Below, in pieces: positions 1 through 11,223 of a DNA stretch of 64,000 nucleotides; within the stretch, counting starts at the first letter, position 1, and every line of letters begins with the position of its first letter. The translations under genes and the position numbers were made by a program. The notes beneath the pieces were generated by a model. It saw only the letters and a program-made list of their open reading frames with translations, had not been told where the DNA came from and did not search any database. Source of the DNA: Utricularia gibba (lineage: Eukaryota > Streptophyta > Magnoliopsida > Lamiales > Lentibulariaceae); NCBI GenBank assembly GCA_002189035.1, contig CM007990.1, positions 3,596,001 to 3,660,000 on the forward strand, written 5' to 3'.

Positions 1-501
1 GTCAAATTATCTTCTAAGAGAATTAATTTTTAAGAATCACTTCACAATTGTAATTGAAATTATAATTATACCATAACTAATTTTTAAATTATAATTTTAA
101 TATAAATATTGTTAAGTTAAAATCATAACATAAATTATAATTTAAAAATCATATAATATTTCTATAATAGAAATAGTATATAAAAATATTTTTTAATTAT
201 AAAGTTATAAAATATAATTAATAATATATATGAATAAATATGTTATTTAATTATCAAAATCAATTCTGATTTTTTATATTCCAAATATGAATTATTTTAT
301 AGTAATAATTATAAAAAATACTTTCAAATATATATCGATTCTAATTCTATTAAAATTTTCAATTATATTGAAATCAATTTTAGAATGATTTTTCCCAACA
401 TGGCCTAAACGTTTCATGTTAGTGTGCCGAAAAAGAAGTAAGGATGAATACTTCTTGAGCTTCAAAACTTAGAAAGACGTCACATAATTACAATTTTAAT
501 T
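1..501. other. AT-rich stretch without a gene
   Basis: Very AT-rich sequence with many short A/T runs and no open frame of note. I see no domain, RNA gene or element end here. Confidence 0.6.
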
Positions 502-502
502 T

Positions 503-707
503 AAATGAAAATATAGAGATTTATTGTGTATGCACACCCACCCCCATAGGGTATATTATTAATTGTGTGTATGCGTGTATTTGCATTAAAATAAATAAAT
601 AAAATAAACAATGCAGTGCGCTACGCCATCGACTGATTGGGGGTAATTGCGCTGACGGCCGATAATATTGTTCTGACCATCACCTACCCCAACCCAACTC
701 AACCCAG
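503..707 (+). repeat. Left direct repeat flanking the PMD-MULE
   Basis: About 200 bp that recurs in the same orientation at about 6338-6527. Shared stretches include the TGTGTATGCACACCC block, the run of AAATAAATAAATAAAATAAA and the CACCTACCCCAACCCAAC block. The left copy carries a small replacement (TAATATTGTT) at about 664 that resembles the MULE end sequence at 722-733. It is much longer than a MULE target-site duplication (8-11 bp). Confidence 0.85.
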
Positions 708-761
708 AAAAAGCAATATAAATAATATTGTTCATTAAAATCATTATATTAATAATGTTAT

Positions 762-891
762 GCGCCACTAGCAGTGGCGCTTTTATATGCACAATGAGTG
801 GTGCCATCAATGATGGAGTCTTCTCTAAGGCACCTTAGGTAAGGCACCGTCCGTGATGGCGCATTAGATAAGCCACCATACGTGATGGTGC
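762..891. repeat. Cluster of about 19-bp palindromes near the left MULE end
   Basis: Four near-palindromes follow one another: 762-780 (GCGCCACTAGCAGTGGCGC), about 801-818 (centre CATCAATGATG), 844-862 and 872-891 (arms GCCACCAT / ATGGTG). They share the theme CCATCNNTGATGG and match those at the other end. In known MULEs subterminal repeats can bind transposase; that role is inferred here. Confidence 0.75.
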
Positions 892-1444
892 TATAGATCT
901 GCTAAGCCCATACTTCTTCTTCTATATATATCTCACATATTAACAATTTTTTTCATTCATCTTCAAAGTTGAATAGAATCGGAGTTGAAGAAAATTTTGG
1001 TAATATCGTTTTTTCATTTTATAGTATTATTTATTTAAATTTTTATATTTCATAATAATTATACAATAATTGATTACATATATTTGTTTTACCATTTCAA
1101 AATGGATAAATACACTAGCGATTTTTTTTCATTTTTTTGGAATGCCATGTGATTTGCCCTACAATGAGGGTGAAAGTTCGCATACTCCTTCATGGCCTTG
1201 CACCAATATACCAAATGTCAATTATGGAGGTACTTATTTAATTACATATGTTAAGACATCCATTTTTTTATACTTATAATAATTAATTGTATTGTAGGTG
1301 TATCTTCAAGTCTTCAATTATCATTATCTTTAAATCATGATAACAATCCAAGTGTAAACATGGCTGAAGGATTCCCCATAGAAGGTAATTTTAGTGAGAT
1401 TAAGTCTTAATATATAAAATTATTATCATTAATTTTTTTTAAGA

Positions 1445-3514
1445 TATAGTCGACCTTGATGATGACGGTGGAGACACCGACTCGATTGAGGATTTTGAAG
1501 CCCTACCAACAAATGTTTGTGAGGACGAAGCACTAGAGACTGGAATTGAGGCACCTCGTGCAGTACAATTGCCCGGATCTCACTCTCGACAATTCTCTGG
1601 GGTGTTTCGTGAGGGAGGAATACTCTCTATCCAAAACAATTTGGTAAACACTTTCGTATCCGAAGAATTTAAATATGGTGGCAAATATAAGCGATACGAT
1701 GAGAAGGTACATGTGCTGAATAAGGAAATTGCATTTGCTAGTAAAGTTCATTCCCAATATTGTGTTGCCCACTATCATATAAAACGAGGATATGAATTCA
1801 TTGTTCATGTTAGTCAGCCCACATTCTGGGAGGGCAAATGTGCTCGTGCTAACATGGATCCTAAGTGTTAATGGCGCACAAAGATTATGCGATCTGCACG
1901 TGATGGAGTTTGGCAAGTATCAGTTTGTGACTTTCCACATACTTACATGGCATATATGGATGGAGCGCAACATCGCAACCTTTCTGGTTTATTCATTGGA
2001 TATGAACTTATGCATACTGCGCATAGAGAAGGAGGTATAATTTAAATATTTCTTATTTTTTTTTACATAGTTTATATTTTTAATAACTTTTCTTTGTTGT
2101 AGATATTAAGATTGCAGATACTCGAAAATGTATTTTTGAAAAATATCAAAAGAAGATTACTTATAAACGTGTATGGTATGGTGCTCAACTTACTTTTGAA
2201 TTGGTCTATGGAACATGCAAATCATCAGTGCAAAAGCTACCTGCATTATTTCTGGCAATCACACAATTCGATCCGGGTATAGTGGTCTCTTGGGACTGCT
2301 TTCCCATTATTGCAGGAGATGATCATAAAATCATACACTATGTTTTTTGGGCCTATGGTCCCTTTATTCGAGCATTCAAGTTTTTCAGGCCTGTTGTTAT
2401 GGTCGATGCCACCTTTTTATATGGACATTATGACTACAAGTTGCTCGTAGCCACTACCAAGGATCGAGGTGGTCACATCCTACCGTTAACCTATGCATTC
2501 ATCGACGAGGAGAGTAGAAATGCATATCTTTGGTTTATAGATTTGCTAGATGAACATTTTTTTTGTCGAGGCTAGGGTAGTATAATCTCGGACAGAGCTG
2601 CAGGCATGCTTGCAACTGTGAGGAATTACGCTGGGTTTCAAGAAGGCCGTCTGGCCCACTTTTGATGTTTGCGTCATTACGTTTCCAGCTTCAACAAGAA
2701 GTTTGGAAGCAAAATACTTAAGCAAATGGCTTACAACGCCGGAGCAACCTGTGATCCAAGAAAGATGATGATGTACCTCAAAAGGATTCAAAAGAAAAAT
2801 ATGATGGCTTATGCATGGTTCTTTGAGCCGGAAAATGGTCCATATGAGAGATGGGCACTCTCATATGATTCAGGTAGACGTTACGGGAATCTAACTTCTA
2901 ATGCAATAGAGATCATGAACAACGTTCTCAAGGTTTGCCGTCGGTTTCCCTCATATACAATTGTTGAAACTACGTTGTACAAGTCAGCTACCATCCTCCA
3001 CGAGCGTAAAGAGGAGATCACCTCGATGACAGAAAACCACCAAATATTATGTTTGAGGTTAATTAATTTCGAGTATTTTTAATGTTTATTATTTTACTTT
3101 ATCTATAACACTTGTTATCTATGTATGTAGGCGCTCTCAGATGAGGCAAAACGTGAACGAGCTAAGACACACAAGGTGCGTCAATTCGAGACGGCGAATA
3201 TGTCATTTCAGATTGAAGTTGTCAGCCATGGGAAAGGGAGACGCTATCGTTATAAAGTGATGCTTTGTAATCAGACTTGTTGTTGCAGAAAGTGGACTAA
3301 GTATAGTGTTTCATGCTCTCATGCTGTTGCTGCTGCTAAAAAGATGAAGGTAAGTGTCGACGTTCTCATGATTAGTCTCGATATATTGCATGCATTGAGA
3401 CAAACATATAGTGAAGAGGTTTTCAATCCTCTTGACTCTGATACCTATGTCCCTTACTCGGGCTGGACCTTATACCATGATCCTACACGCCGTCGGACTA
3501 TTGTTGGCAGATAG
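1445..3514 (+). pseudogene. MULE (MURA-type) transposase, broken
   Basis: The frame reads as a MuDR-type transposase in about three exons: about 1445-2030, about 2102-3056 and about 3132-3514. Visible parts in order are an N-terminal MuDR-type zinc-binding region with CxWR at about 1866-1877; a DDE core with VMVDATFLYGHYDYKLL (about 2398-2448), then SDRAAGM (about 2590), then TSNAIEIMNN (about 2890-2930); and a C-terminal SWIM zinc finger with CCCRKW...CSHA (about 3281-3335). The protein would cut and move the element. It is inactive as read because in-frame stops lie at 1869-1871 (between the C and W of CxW), 2573-2575 and 2663-2665. Exon borders are estimates from gt/ag sites such as those near 2031, 2101, 3057 and 3131. 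Confidence 0.85.
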
Positions 3515-3868
3515 AGTCACACAAGAATACACAATGAGATTAATTGGGGAGTGAATCCACCACTAGCAGAATAGTCTGATAAATTTTGTTTTTTTTTATT
3601 TGAACTTTGATTAATTGCTAGTTGCAGTTATTTATTTTGGATATTTTATTTATCATTGTTTTCAAACTACTTTCATAAAAATAGCTTATTTGATAACAAC
3701 AAAACACATCTAATCATGCCTACGCTGCCGTGATGATGATGGACGGGTCGCATCATGTGGACCACTATATGGTGGTGGAAATGGGAATCTCCAGTACCCA
3801 TGTCCCCTCCCAGCACAAGACTGGCTTGATCCTGCATGGGGCATCATGAACTGCAGGTAAGGAGGCTG

Positions 3869-5747
3869 CTAAGAATATGACGGAGTCATAGCCAAGAGTG
3901 GTGGTCGCACATAGGAAGGAGCCTCGCATGTTGATGATCTAGTCATTGGTGCTGCATACTGTTGAAACAACTCTACATTGAAATCCTCGTATGCTTGGTC
4001 CATGTGAACCTGTGCAAGGTCATCATCACTAGGTAGTGGTGAGTGATGTGCCACGAGTGACTGGCTCCATCCAAGCTGCTGGCTAAGACCCTCAAATGCC
4101 CACGTTGCTTCTTGATCTCCAGCACGAAATCTATCTAGATGTGCGACCTGAAAACAAACAAGATATCAAAAATAAGTTTACACGATCTAACTCATATTTG
4201 CACAGAGGATTATTTTACCGCATAAGATATCTGTTCTGCATCTCCACCTCGATATCCATCACCCTTCTCTCGTCTTCTTCCAAGATACAGCTACGCGTGC
4301 GGCCTATACCAAGTCATGTACGCCGCCTCAGACACTATAGGGATGTCATGCATCTGGAGAATGTGAGTGTGCCTAGATGCCCACAAACCTATACGTGCAG
4401 CATGCTCCAACGTTCAATCAGTATCGTAGGAGTATCTGGTAAACTTATGTTCTGCAAGATATCGATCTGGAGGGAGTGGAATAACACGGCCACATCCAAA
4501 CTGACGAGAAACTCGATCAGGGCAATGGGGCTCCACTCGAGATGCATATATCATCGGACCGACATACTGCCAAAGCATATGATCACATTCCGGAACACAG
4601 TAAATGTATATCCTTGTAAGGAGTCCACTCAAACTATCCAAAAAATAATGAAATGTGTGTAATGACAATATCCACGGTTCAACGAAAAATAAATTTATAT
4701 GATAACAGCGTACCTCGTCATCCCCGCAAACCAAATCAAGTGTGTCACGGATTGGCTCTAACTTGTTAGAGATCACATTTGAGTGGTCGAGCCAACCTTC
4801 AAACCTCCAATCATACACGGACGGTTTAAACCCTTCGCCCTCCCAATATACATCGTGTGGGAAATGACGCTTCAGTATAGGACGTAGAGATGAGATCCCA
4901 GTATATGCCCACAACTGCATAAAAAACATTATAATATGATAAATTTTAACATATATAATACTAGTAGAGAAATCAAGAAATGGAACCTGAAGAAGACGAT
5001 GGGCACCACCCATTGTAACTCGCCTAAGCGCATACAAATCAAGTTCGCGATACAAATTCGCTAGAACAGCTGTCCCCCAACTAGTAGTCATCCAGCAATC
5101 TTGATCTGCCATCCAATCAAAGACACTCAACTTGGCATGGTTACCGGTGGCATCCTAGAAAAAAACCCCGCAATAGACTAATAGTACCACTGCACGAGCA
5201 AGACGTACAACTTCCTCCTTTGGAGTCTTCGTTGTGATACCAATATATGTATCATCAATGTATGTCTAAAGTCCAGTCATAATGAACTGTGAATCACCAA
5301 CAATGAAGATCTCCTCGGGCTCCCATACAAACTGTTCGACACATAGTTCGCGCCATTGCTGTGTTGCGCATTTTGTGTGTGTGCGAACCATCGGTATACC
5401 ATCAATACAAAGACCCCACAACATAGAAACATTTTGGAAAGTGATAGTGGCCTCTCCACATGGTAAGAAGAAGGTGTGCGTCTCTGGACGCCATCTCTCT
5501 ACTAAAGCTGTGAGTAAATTGGGGTATGTTTCCATTCGTAATGTCTTAAGAATTCCATAAAACCCTAATTATCGAGATATGTCACAGTCATCTCCTCCCA
5601 TAATCTGCCTGCCAAGAATTTGTAACTGTGTTTGAATTGCATCATTTTAGGGTCTGATCCTTGTAATAGACCATAAGTAATGTGCTGCTGCTGCATATCC
5701 AATAGGTTCGGATCCTCAGGACCATGAACTCTTAAACGTAAGTACAT
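3869..5747 (-). pseudogene. Plant mobile domain (PMD) protein carried by the MULE, broken
   Basis: On the - strand the sequence reads as a PMD (MAIN/MAIL-like, aminotransferase-like) protein. Segments in order are LRVHGPEDPNLL (about 5700); LTALVERWRPETHTFFLPCG followed by ITFQNVSMLWGLCIDGIP (5266-5535), the family signature; SVFDWMADQDCWMTTSWGTAVLANLYRELD (about 5035-5130); LWAYTGISSLRP (about 4890) and a C-terminal part (3869-5030). At least two in-frame stops, near 5265 and 5155, break it. It converges on the transposase gene, their 3' ends about 350 bp apart. Host MAIN/MAIL1 proteins act in silencing and genome maintenance; the function of the transposon-borne forms is not established. 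Confidence 0.8.
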
Positions 5748-6178
5748 GTCAATCTACAAAAAAAAAACATTACATAGTTAACAAGAAATAATATAATAAA
5801 TTAATAAATTAAATATATTAGTCAATAATAAAAACATATTATTCATAAAAAAAATCTTACGTCAATGTACAAAAAAATTTAAAACAAATTGATAAATATC
5901 ATTTATATAATAAAAAAACCATGACATTAATAAACAAAATAATTCATCAAACAATACAAAAAATTAAATAACTAACTTGATTGTTTTCATGCAATCAAAA
6001 AATTAAAATATCAAAACTTACGAATATAAAAACATATATAAAAATTTCATAATCTTACCCTTGTAATCAAAATGTTTTTTGATCACAATTTTACAATTGT
6101 AGGATATGAAGAACGATCGTGATATTTATAAAAAGAATGTAATAATAAGACAAGTGAGGTTGCATAGTAAATGAAACC

Positions 6179-6280
6179 TAGGTGACATCACTGATGGTTC
6201 CATGCTATGTGAACTCCTAGGTGACATCACTGATGACGTTCTTCAGCATACTATTCTAAAGTGTCATCAATGATGGCGTG
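6179..6280. repeat. Cluster of short palindromes near the right MULE end
   Basis: Three repeats, at about 6180-6199, 6220-6239 and 6261-6278, share GTGACATCACTGATG or GTGTCATCAATGATGG. They are the counterpart of the four palindromes at 762-891, lying 60-160 bp inside the right inverted repeat. Confidence 0.7.
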
Positions 6281-6337
6281 TTAGACAAAGTGGCTATTAT
6301 TATTAATATATTGTATTTATTAATCAATATTATTTAT

Positions 6338-6527
6338 GTTAAATAAATATAGCGTTTTATTGTGTATGCACACCCATCCCCACATGGTATATTATTAATT
6401 GTGTGTATTAGTGTATTTGCATTAAAATAAATAAATAAAATAAACAATGCATTCATCTACTGACTGGGGGTAATTGTGCCAGCGGCCGAGATCTGACCGT
6501 CACCTACCCCAACCCAACCCAACCCAA
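6338..6527 (+). repeat. Right direct repeat flanking the PMD-MULE
   Basis: Second copy of the repeat at 503-707, in the same orientation, starting directly at the outer edge of the right inverted repeat. It ends in a tract of AACCCAACCC units, which runs longer here than in the left copy. Confidence 0.85.
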
Positions 6528-6837
6528 CCATGACGGACAGCCTGACATCATCCCCGTCCCGTCCCGATTAACTTTCCTGGGTTTAACAAAAAATTATAAT
6601 TTTTATTTTTTAAATATTTAAAATTTAATGAAAAATATTAAATTTGATTTAATTTATTATAAAAAAGTTGATGGGCGTTTTAGCTTTCCTTTTTTATTAT
6701 TATTCCATTTTTTGCAAGAAAAAATTGAAATTGAAGGCACGAGAGTTACAACATCCAGTAACTAACAATTGATATGTACTGTTTTTTTTAGAGGGGCAAA
6801 AAGCAAAGTGTGTATACTAGGGGCTAGAGGGTAGGGG

Positions 6838-8208
6838 CTAGGAAGGGAGGACATTTGGTTGGCAATCCCTATGAACCGAAGAATCTAAAGGGAAGGAACA
6901 TATGTGCTTCATCACTGCTGCAGACACCAAATCCTGATCGCCGCTTGCCCGCCTCACCAGACCCCAACTCTGGTTCACAAAGCCCGTGGAGCTCCACTCG
7001 CCCATCGTCTCGTCCGAGACCATCAAACGGACGTCGTTGAGCGTGAACTGGTTCTCCACCAGCTGATTCAACACCACCGACTCGCTCACCGAGTTCTTCC
7101 GCCTCCGCTGCAACGCCGCATTCACGATGTGTATGAGCATCGCGTTGGACAGGCGTCGAACCCCTTTGGAGCCGCCCAGTATGATGCCCGGGTGAACCCA
7201 TTTCGAACGCGGCGGCGCCGGCGGCGGACTTTTCTTGACGTGGCGGCCTCGGTAGAGAACGACGGATTCGGGCAGGTGGATCCGGAACCGGGTGAGCGGG
7301 TCGCCGACCAGCCAAACTGCCTTCGGGTCGAGTAGCATCATGTGCTTGAAATTGCGTCTGACCCGCCCGAGCAACATCGGGTAGCAAGCCCATCTTCTCA
7401 AGCTCATTGGAGCGTGATCCACGAACCCGGATAGAGAATTTTCCGGGTCAAGCTCCTCTGCTTCAAATCCAACCACAGACCCGTAACTCGGCCGGTTCAA
7501 TTCAGTGTCGGTGTCGCTGCCGCCGCCGATCCCTGGATGCGCTTTTGTTCTTTTACCCCAAATGGGTTCCCCTCTATCCCTCGCTTTCCGGCTGGCTTTC
7601 ACGAACTGGGCCACATCGAAACTCGCCGGAAACTGTGAATCGTTTCTCAAATTCAAACTGTACTGCGACAGAATTTTCCAAAAACGATCATTCTCCTGAA
7701 TAATCACATCGTCTATTGAGGGTTTCCTCGTCGGGAAAACGAACACGAGATCGGATCTCGAAGCGGCGCCGGAGCGAAGAAACAAACGAATAAACAGTCT
7801 CAATTCATTCAACACCAGAGACTCAACGGCGTGAACCACAACGACGTCGGTCATTGCGACAGTACCCCTTCTATACAGAGTCCCCATTCCCTGCAAAGCT
7901 TGGGGCAAATGCGCTTTCTCAACAAGCACCCTTCTGGACTCGCCGTGGATTCGGCGGGTCGACGGCGGCAGAGTAGAGACAGTGAAGACAAGCGCGGCGG
8001 CGAACAGTAGCAGAAGGCATATGAATGCGGTGGTTTGGGCTCTGACTAGTATGTGTCCCAAGAGCGCACGGCGGAGAGGCGAACAAAAGGGGCTGAATTT
8101 GTGTCGGCGGCGGGTGTCCTGGTCGTCTCCGGGGAAGAAAACAAGAAGGAATCCCATTCCGAATCCGGCGTCGCCGCCTGGTGCGGCGGTGGTCCTCACG
8201 AATCCCAT
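6838..8208 (-). CDS. Plant type II membrane protein of unknown function
   Basis: Single-exon gene of 456 codons plus stop. The start (MGFVRTT) is the first ATG of the long open frame. The frame has moderate GC, unlike the AT-rich flanks, which supports real coding. After a basic N-terminal part one hydrophobic segment is visible at about residues 58-79 (TTAFICLLLLFAAALVFTVS), so a type II signal anchor is likely, with the bulk in a Golgi or ER lumen. The lumenal part has VVVVHAVES (about 122-130), DLVFVFPTRK (about 153-162), HMMLLDPKAVWLVGDPL (about 289-305) and QLVENQFTLNDVRLM near the C-terminus. This layout is typical of conserved plant proteins annotated only as unknown or DUF (possibly the DUF7780 group; low confidence) and resembles glycosyltransferase folds. 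No catalytic DxD is certain. No function is assigned. Confidence 0.85.
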   Translation of the reverse strand: MGFVRTTAAPGGDAGFGMGFLLVFFPGDDQDTRRRHKFSPFCSPLRRALLGHILVRAQTTAFICLLLLFAAALVFTVSTLPPSTRRIHGESRRVLVEKAHLPQALQGMGTLYRRGTVAMTDVVVVHAVESLVLNELRLFIRLFLRSGAASRSDLVFVFPTRKPSIDDVIIQENDRFWKILSQYSLNLRNDSQFPASFDVAQFVKASRKARDRGEPIWGKRTKAHPGIGGGSDTDTELNRPSYGSVVGFEAEELDPENSLSGFVDHAPMSLRRWACYPMLLGRVRRNFKHMMLLDPKAVWLVGDPLTRFRIHLPESVVLYRGRHVKKSPPPAPPRSKWVHPGIILGGSKGVRRLSNAMLIHIVNAALQRRRKNSVSESVVLNQLVENQFTLNDVRLMVSDETMGEWSSTGFVNQSWGLVRRASGDQDLVSAAVMKHICSFPLDSSVHRDCQPNVLPS

Positions 8209-10914
8209 TCCAAAATGGGTTCCAACAAAGAAAGAATTTATGGCTTTTGGATGCTCGATGCTTTCTTTAATGGCGTCTCCTCCCTTCCTCTTGTCCCCTC
8301 CCCGATCCTTCTTGTATTGGAGCCCCCCGGCCCCGGCCCCCTCTCACGACAGTAGAAGAATGAATGCTGATGGGGCTGTTAACAAATCATCATCATCATT
8401 GGCGTCTAAATTGTCGTTAACTCTTCTTCTTTATCAACACCAAAACCAATAATATTCATTTTTTGTTTTTTTTTAAAAATAAAAAGGAGGGTGGAATATT
8501 TCCCATCTCACACACCTCACATGGATAATGGACTGTCATGTACATAACTGCAAGCTATGATCATCCACATCATTCTCCTCCATAGATTGTAAATACTGTT
8601 TTGATAATAGGAAAATGTATGGACAAGACAAGCAGAGTACGACGACGTTTTAATGATCCATTTTTGGCGCGTGCCAACACTTACCCTTAAGAAATTTCTC
8701 CATAATTTGAACTCTCGCCTGCGATTGAACTCCAAGGGGATCTTGATAGGCCGAATTTTGAAATTCAACTTCTTTAAGCATTACGAGATTTAGAGAAGAA
8801 ACATTGAATAAATCAGGATGGAGCGGGCATTGATTAAGTGCTGGTGAATATAATATAGATAAAATAAATAAAAATGTGTTTGATAGATGGTTTTAGAAAA
8901 TATTGATTAAATTGTATATTATTTGAAATGATAACTATACACTCTAATTAAATATTCTTTTTCAAATATAGAAAGAAAACCCTGTTCTCTAAATGAGTAA
9001 ACAAATATTTTATCGTATAACAAACGTAAATTTTAAATTATTTGTATAATAAAATATTCAAAAAACAGAAAATTTCGAATATTTTACAAATAACAATATT
9101 CATTTATAAATTCTTTATGAAACTAAGATATTTTACAAAAAAAATATTGTCTTGTGACAGATATTAGGGTATCGCGTATAAAAAAAGTCTTGTGTTGAAT
9201 TCTTTATGTAACGCAAAATGCATCCCTCCCATTCTGTTGGATTGTGTGCCATATCATTTTTGTACATAAGTGAGCTTAATGCTATCTGAAAAAGTGGCTG
9301 TCAAACTTAGAAACTTAGGCATTAAAGCTCAAGGTTAATTTAGTCCATTTTCATAAAATATTTATAATTTACCTACTAAATATATTAATTTATTAATATA
9401 AAACTAGGACGAAATGCGTGCTATCACGATGATACTTCATATGTGGTTAGACTTTCAGCTATGGATACCCAGCCTAGGAAACTAAATCATTGTTTAAGTC
9501 TCTTTGAAAATATGGTTAAACTATATTTTGTTTCATGAACATCTTTGATAACTCAATCTTTATCAACGAATATGTTCATTCTTTTTTTACTAAATTATAT
9601 ATGTTGTGCTTGACTAAGAAATTCTTATTGGATCAGAATCATTTATCTGGAATCCAAGTTAAGCTGATCCAAGTTAACAAGGTCCAAGTCAAGTTACATG
9701 TTTCCAACTAACATGAAATGGAGTAAGTGGATGTTGAAGTTAAGGATCTAATGAATCAAACGAGTGACACATGAAGTTTAAGTATATAAGAAACGTGAAT
9801 TATATTAAAAAAGATTAGGTTTAATCAATTATTAGTGATTCATTATTTTTATATACTTTATTATTTCACTTTCAAATTTTAATATGAGATTACTTGTTAT
9901 AATAACTATCCTTAAATCAAATTGGTCTTTGGTTTGATTAAAATTTGTTTTTTTGTAATTATAAATCATATTTAGATTATATATTGATTTGATTTTTGTC
10001 GTCCAAGTTCAATGCATCTTCTTTTATTTTTTATTGAAATTCAAATCAATACGAAATTCATCTTGATCATCCAAATCATGCCGCAAAGCAAACACCTTGA
10101 TATTATGTTAAAATTTAGAATTCAATAAATTAAACAAGTAACAAATAAAATCTAAGTATACAAAAAACGTAAATTACATAAAAAAAGATTAAACATAACA
10201 AATTATTAGTAATCTACAATTCATGAAACTACTATAGACAAAATAATCCACTGAAAAGATAGCATAAAATGAAGAGTGGTCAGTCCAGGAATTTGTCTTG
10301 AAAATTACCATTGCGATAGGTGAATAAAAAAAAGCTCCTGTTCTCATCTAGATTGTGAAAGAGCAACTAGACGAGTTTTTCTTTGCTGATCATGTTGATT
10401 GTAATGTGTGTGCGAAGTCCTCTTTGTGAATTTCCATAATTCGGTGGTGTGACCCGAACCCAAGTGTTTCCTTTTGCAGATTTACTCCCTAAAAATCTTG
10501 ATGCTCTCTTTGATTTAGTACATACAAAAGTATAAAAATCCATACAATATATCGTATTAGAAAAATATTGAATCAACCCCGAGTAATCGACTGAACCGGT
10601 TGAATTTCAAAGATCGGTAAAGAGTTTCGGACCCTATTTAGGCGCAGTTTGAAAGCATTGGATTAGCTTTAATGAGCTCACTTATCCATTAGTCATATCT
10701 GGGCCTGGCATTGCAATCTCATTCCCAGCAAACAAACTCTTCGGAGAAGAAGCGACACTGAGAAATTTGGTTTCTCATAAAAAAGAGTACTCGCTAAGTG
10801 GAGGTGTTCATTGCTTTTCCAGACCCTAACCATGCTCTCAGAGTGTTTCATGGTATCTTGACCTTAAAAAAATGAGCAATCAGGCACATATCGAACACGC
10901 CGAGTTCTGGTCAG
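8209..10914. other. Intergenic region, promoter side of the 6.8-8.2 kb gene
   Basis: The leader and promoter of the - strand gene should lie at about 8209-8500; a CCAAT-box-like ATTGG lies near 8445 on the - strand. Beyond that the DNA is AT-rich without a recognisable gene. A diverged direct repeat of about 110 bp (about 9745-9850 and about 10108-10220, sharing AAAAAAGATTA and AATTATTAGTRAT) suggests an old transposon relic. 10700-10914 may hold the 3' end of the CFM3-like transcript. Confidence 0.4.
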
Positions 10915-11223
10915 TTAACAGTAGAAGAATGCTCTTGGATATTTAAAGAACACTGCATGTATGCTCCTATGTCTGACTTGATAAAATCTGCTCCCAAAGT
11001 GCTTCTCCGATCCCACGGTGTTTCTCCCATATTTCACTTTGATTCTGTGTAGCAAGCTGTTTAAGTAGTTTTGTTCACTTACAAAACAAGTGATTTCCGC
11101 CCAACTCATGGTGTCCATAATGTTCTTCGAGCTTTCGAGAGGTTGCCTTTTCAAGGGAACGCATTATTCTGTATGCAGCCAGCGTCTCCATTCCACCGTC
11201 ATCGCCTTCCATCCCACGTATTG

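Larger units (their letters stand above)
718..6337 (+). mobile_element. Decayed Mutator-like element carrying transposase and PMD genes
   Basis: This is a 5.6 kb DNA transposon. Its imperfect terminal inverted repeats begin ATAAATAATATTG at 718-730 and end CAATATTATTTAT at 6325-6337, and similarity continues inward for about 45 bp. Inside lie a + strand MURA/MULE transposase (about 1445-3514) and a convergent - strand plant mobile domain gene (about 3869-5747). Short palindromic repeats cluster next to both ends. PMD genes are known passengers of plant MULEs and some Ty3 elements. No clean target-site duplication is seen next to the inverted repeats, and both genes have in-frame stops, so this copy cannot be autonomous. 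The exact ends are inferred from the inverted-repeat alignment only. Confidence 0.8.

Noticed and set aside
762-891. CRISPR-like spaced palindromic repeats
   Set aside because: The repeats drift in sequence and spacing, there are no unique equal spacers, and the setting is a plant DNA transposon.
503-6527. LTR retrotransposon with 200-bp LTRs
   Set aside because: The repeats lack TG...CA ends, primer binding site and polypurine tract, and the content is a MULE with inverted repeats just inside.
6508-6530. Telomere-like repeat in the AACCCAACCC tract
   Set aside because: The unit lacks the plant telomere heptamer CCCTAAA and the tract is short.
10367-10576. 69-codon frame as a separate small gene
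   Set aside because: No recognisable family. Probably untranslated or intergenic sequence.
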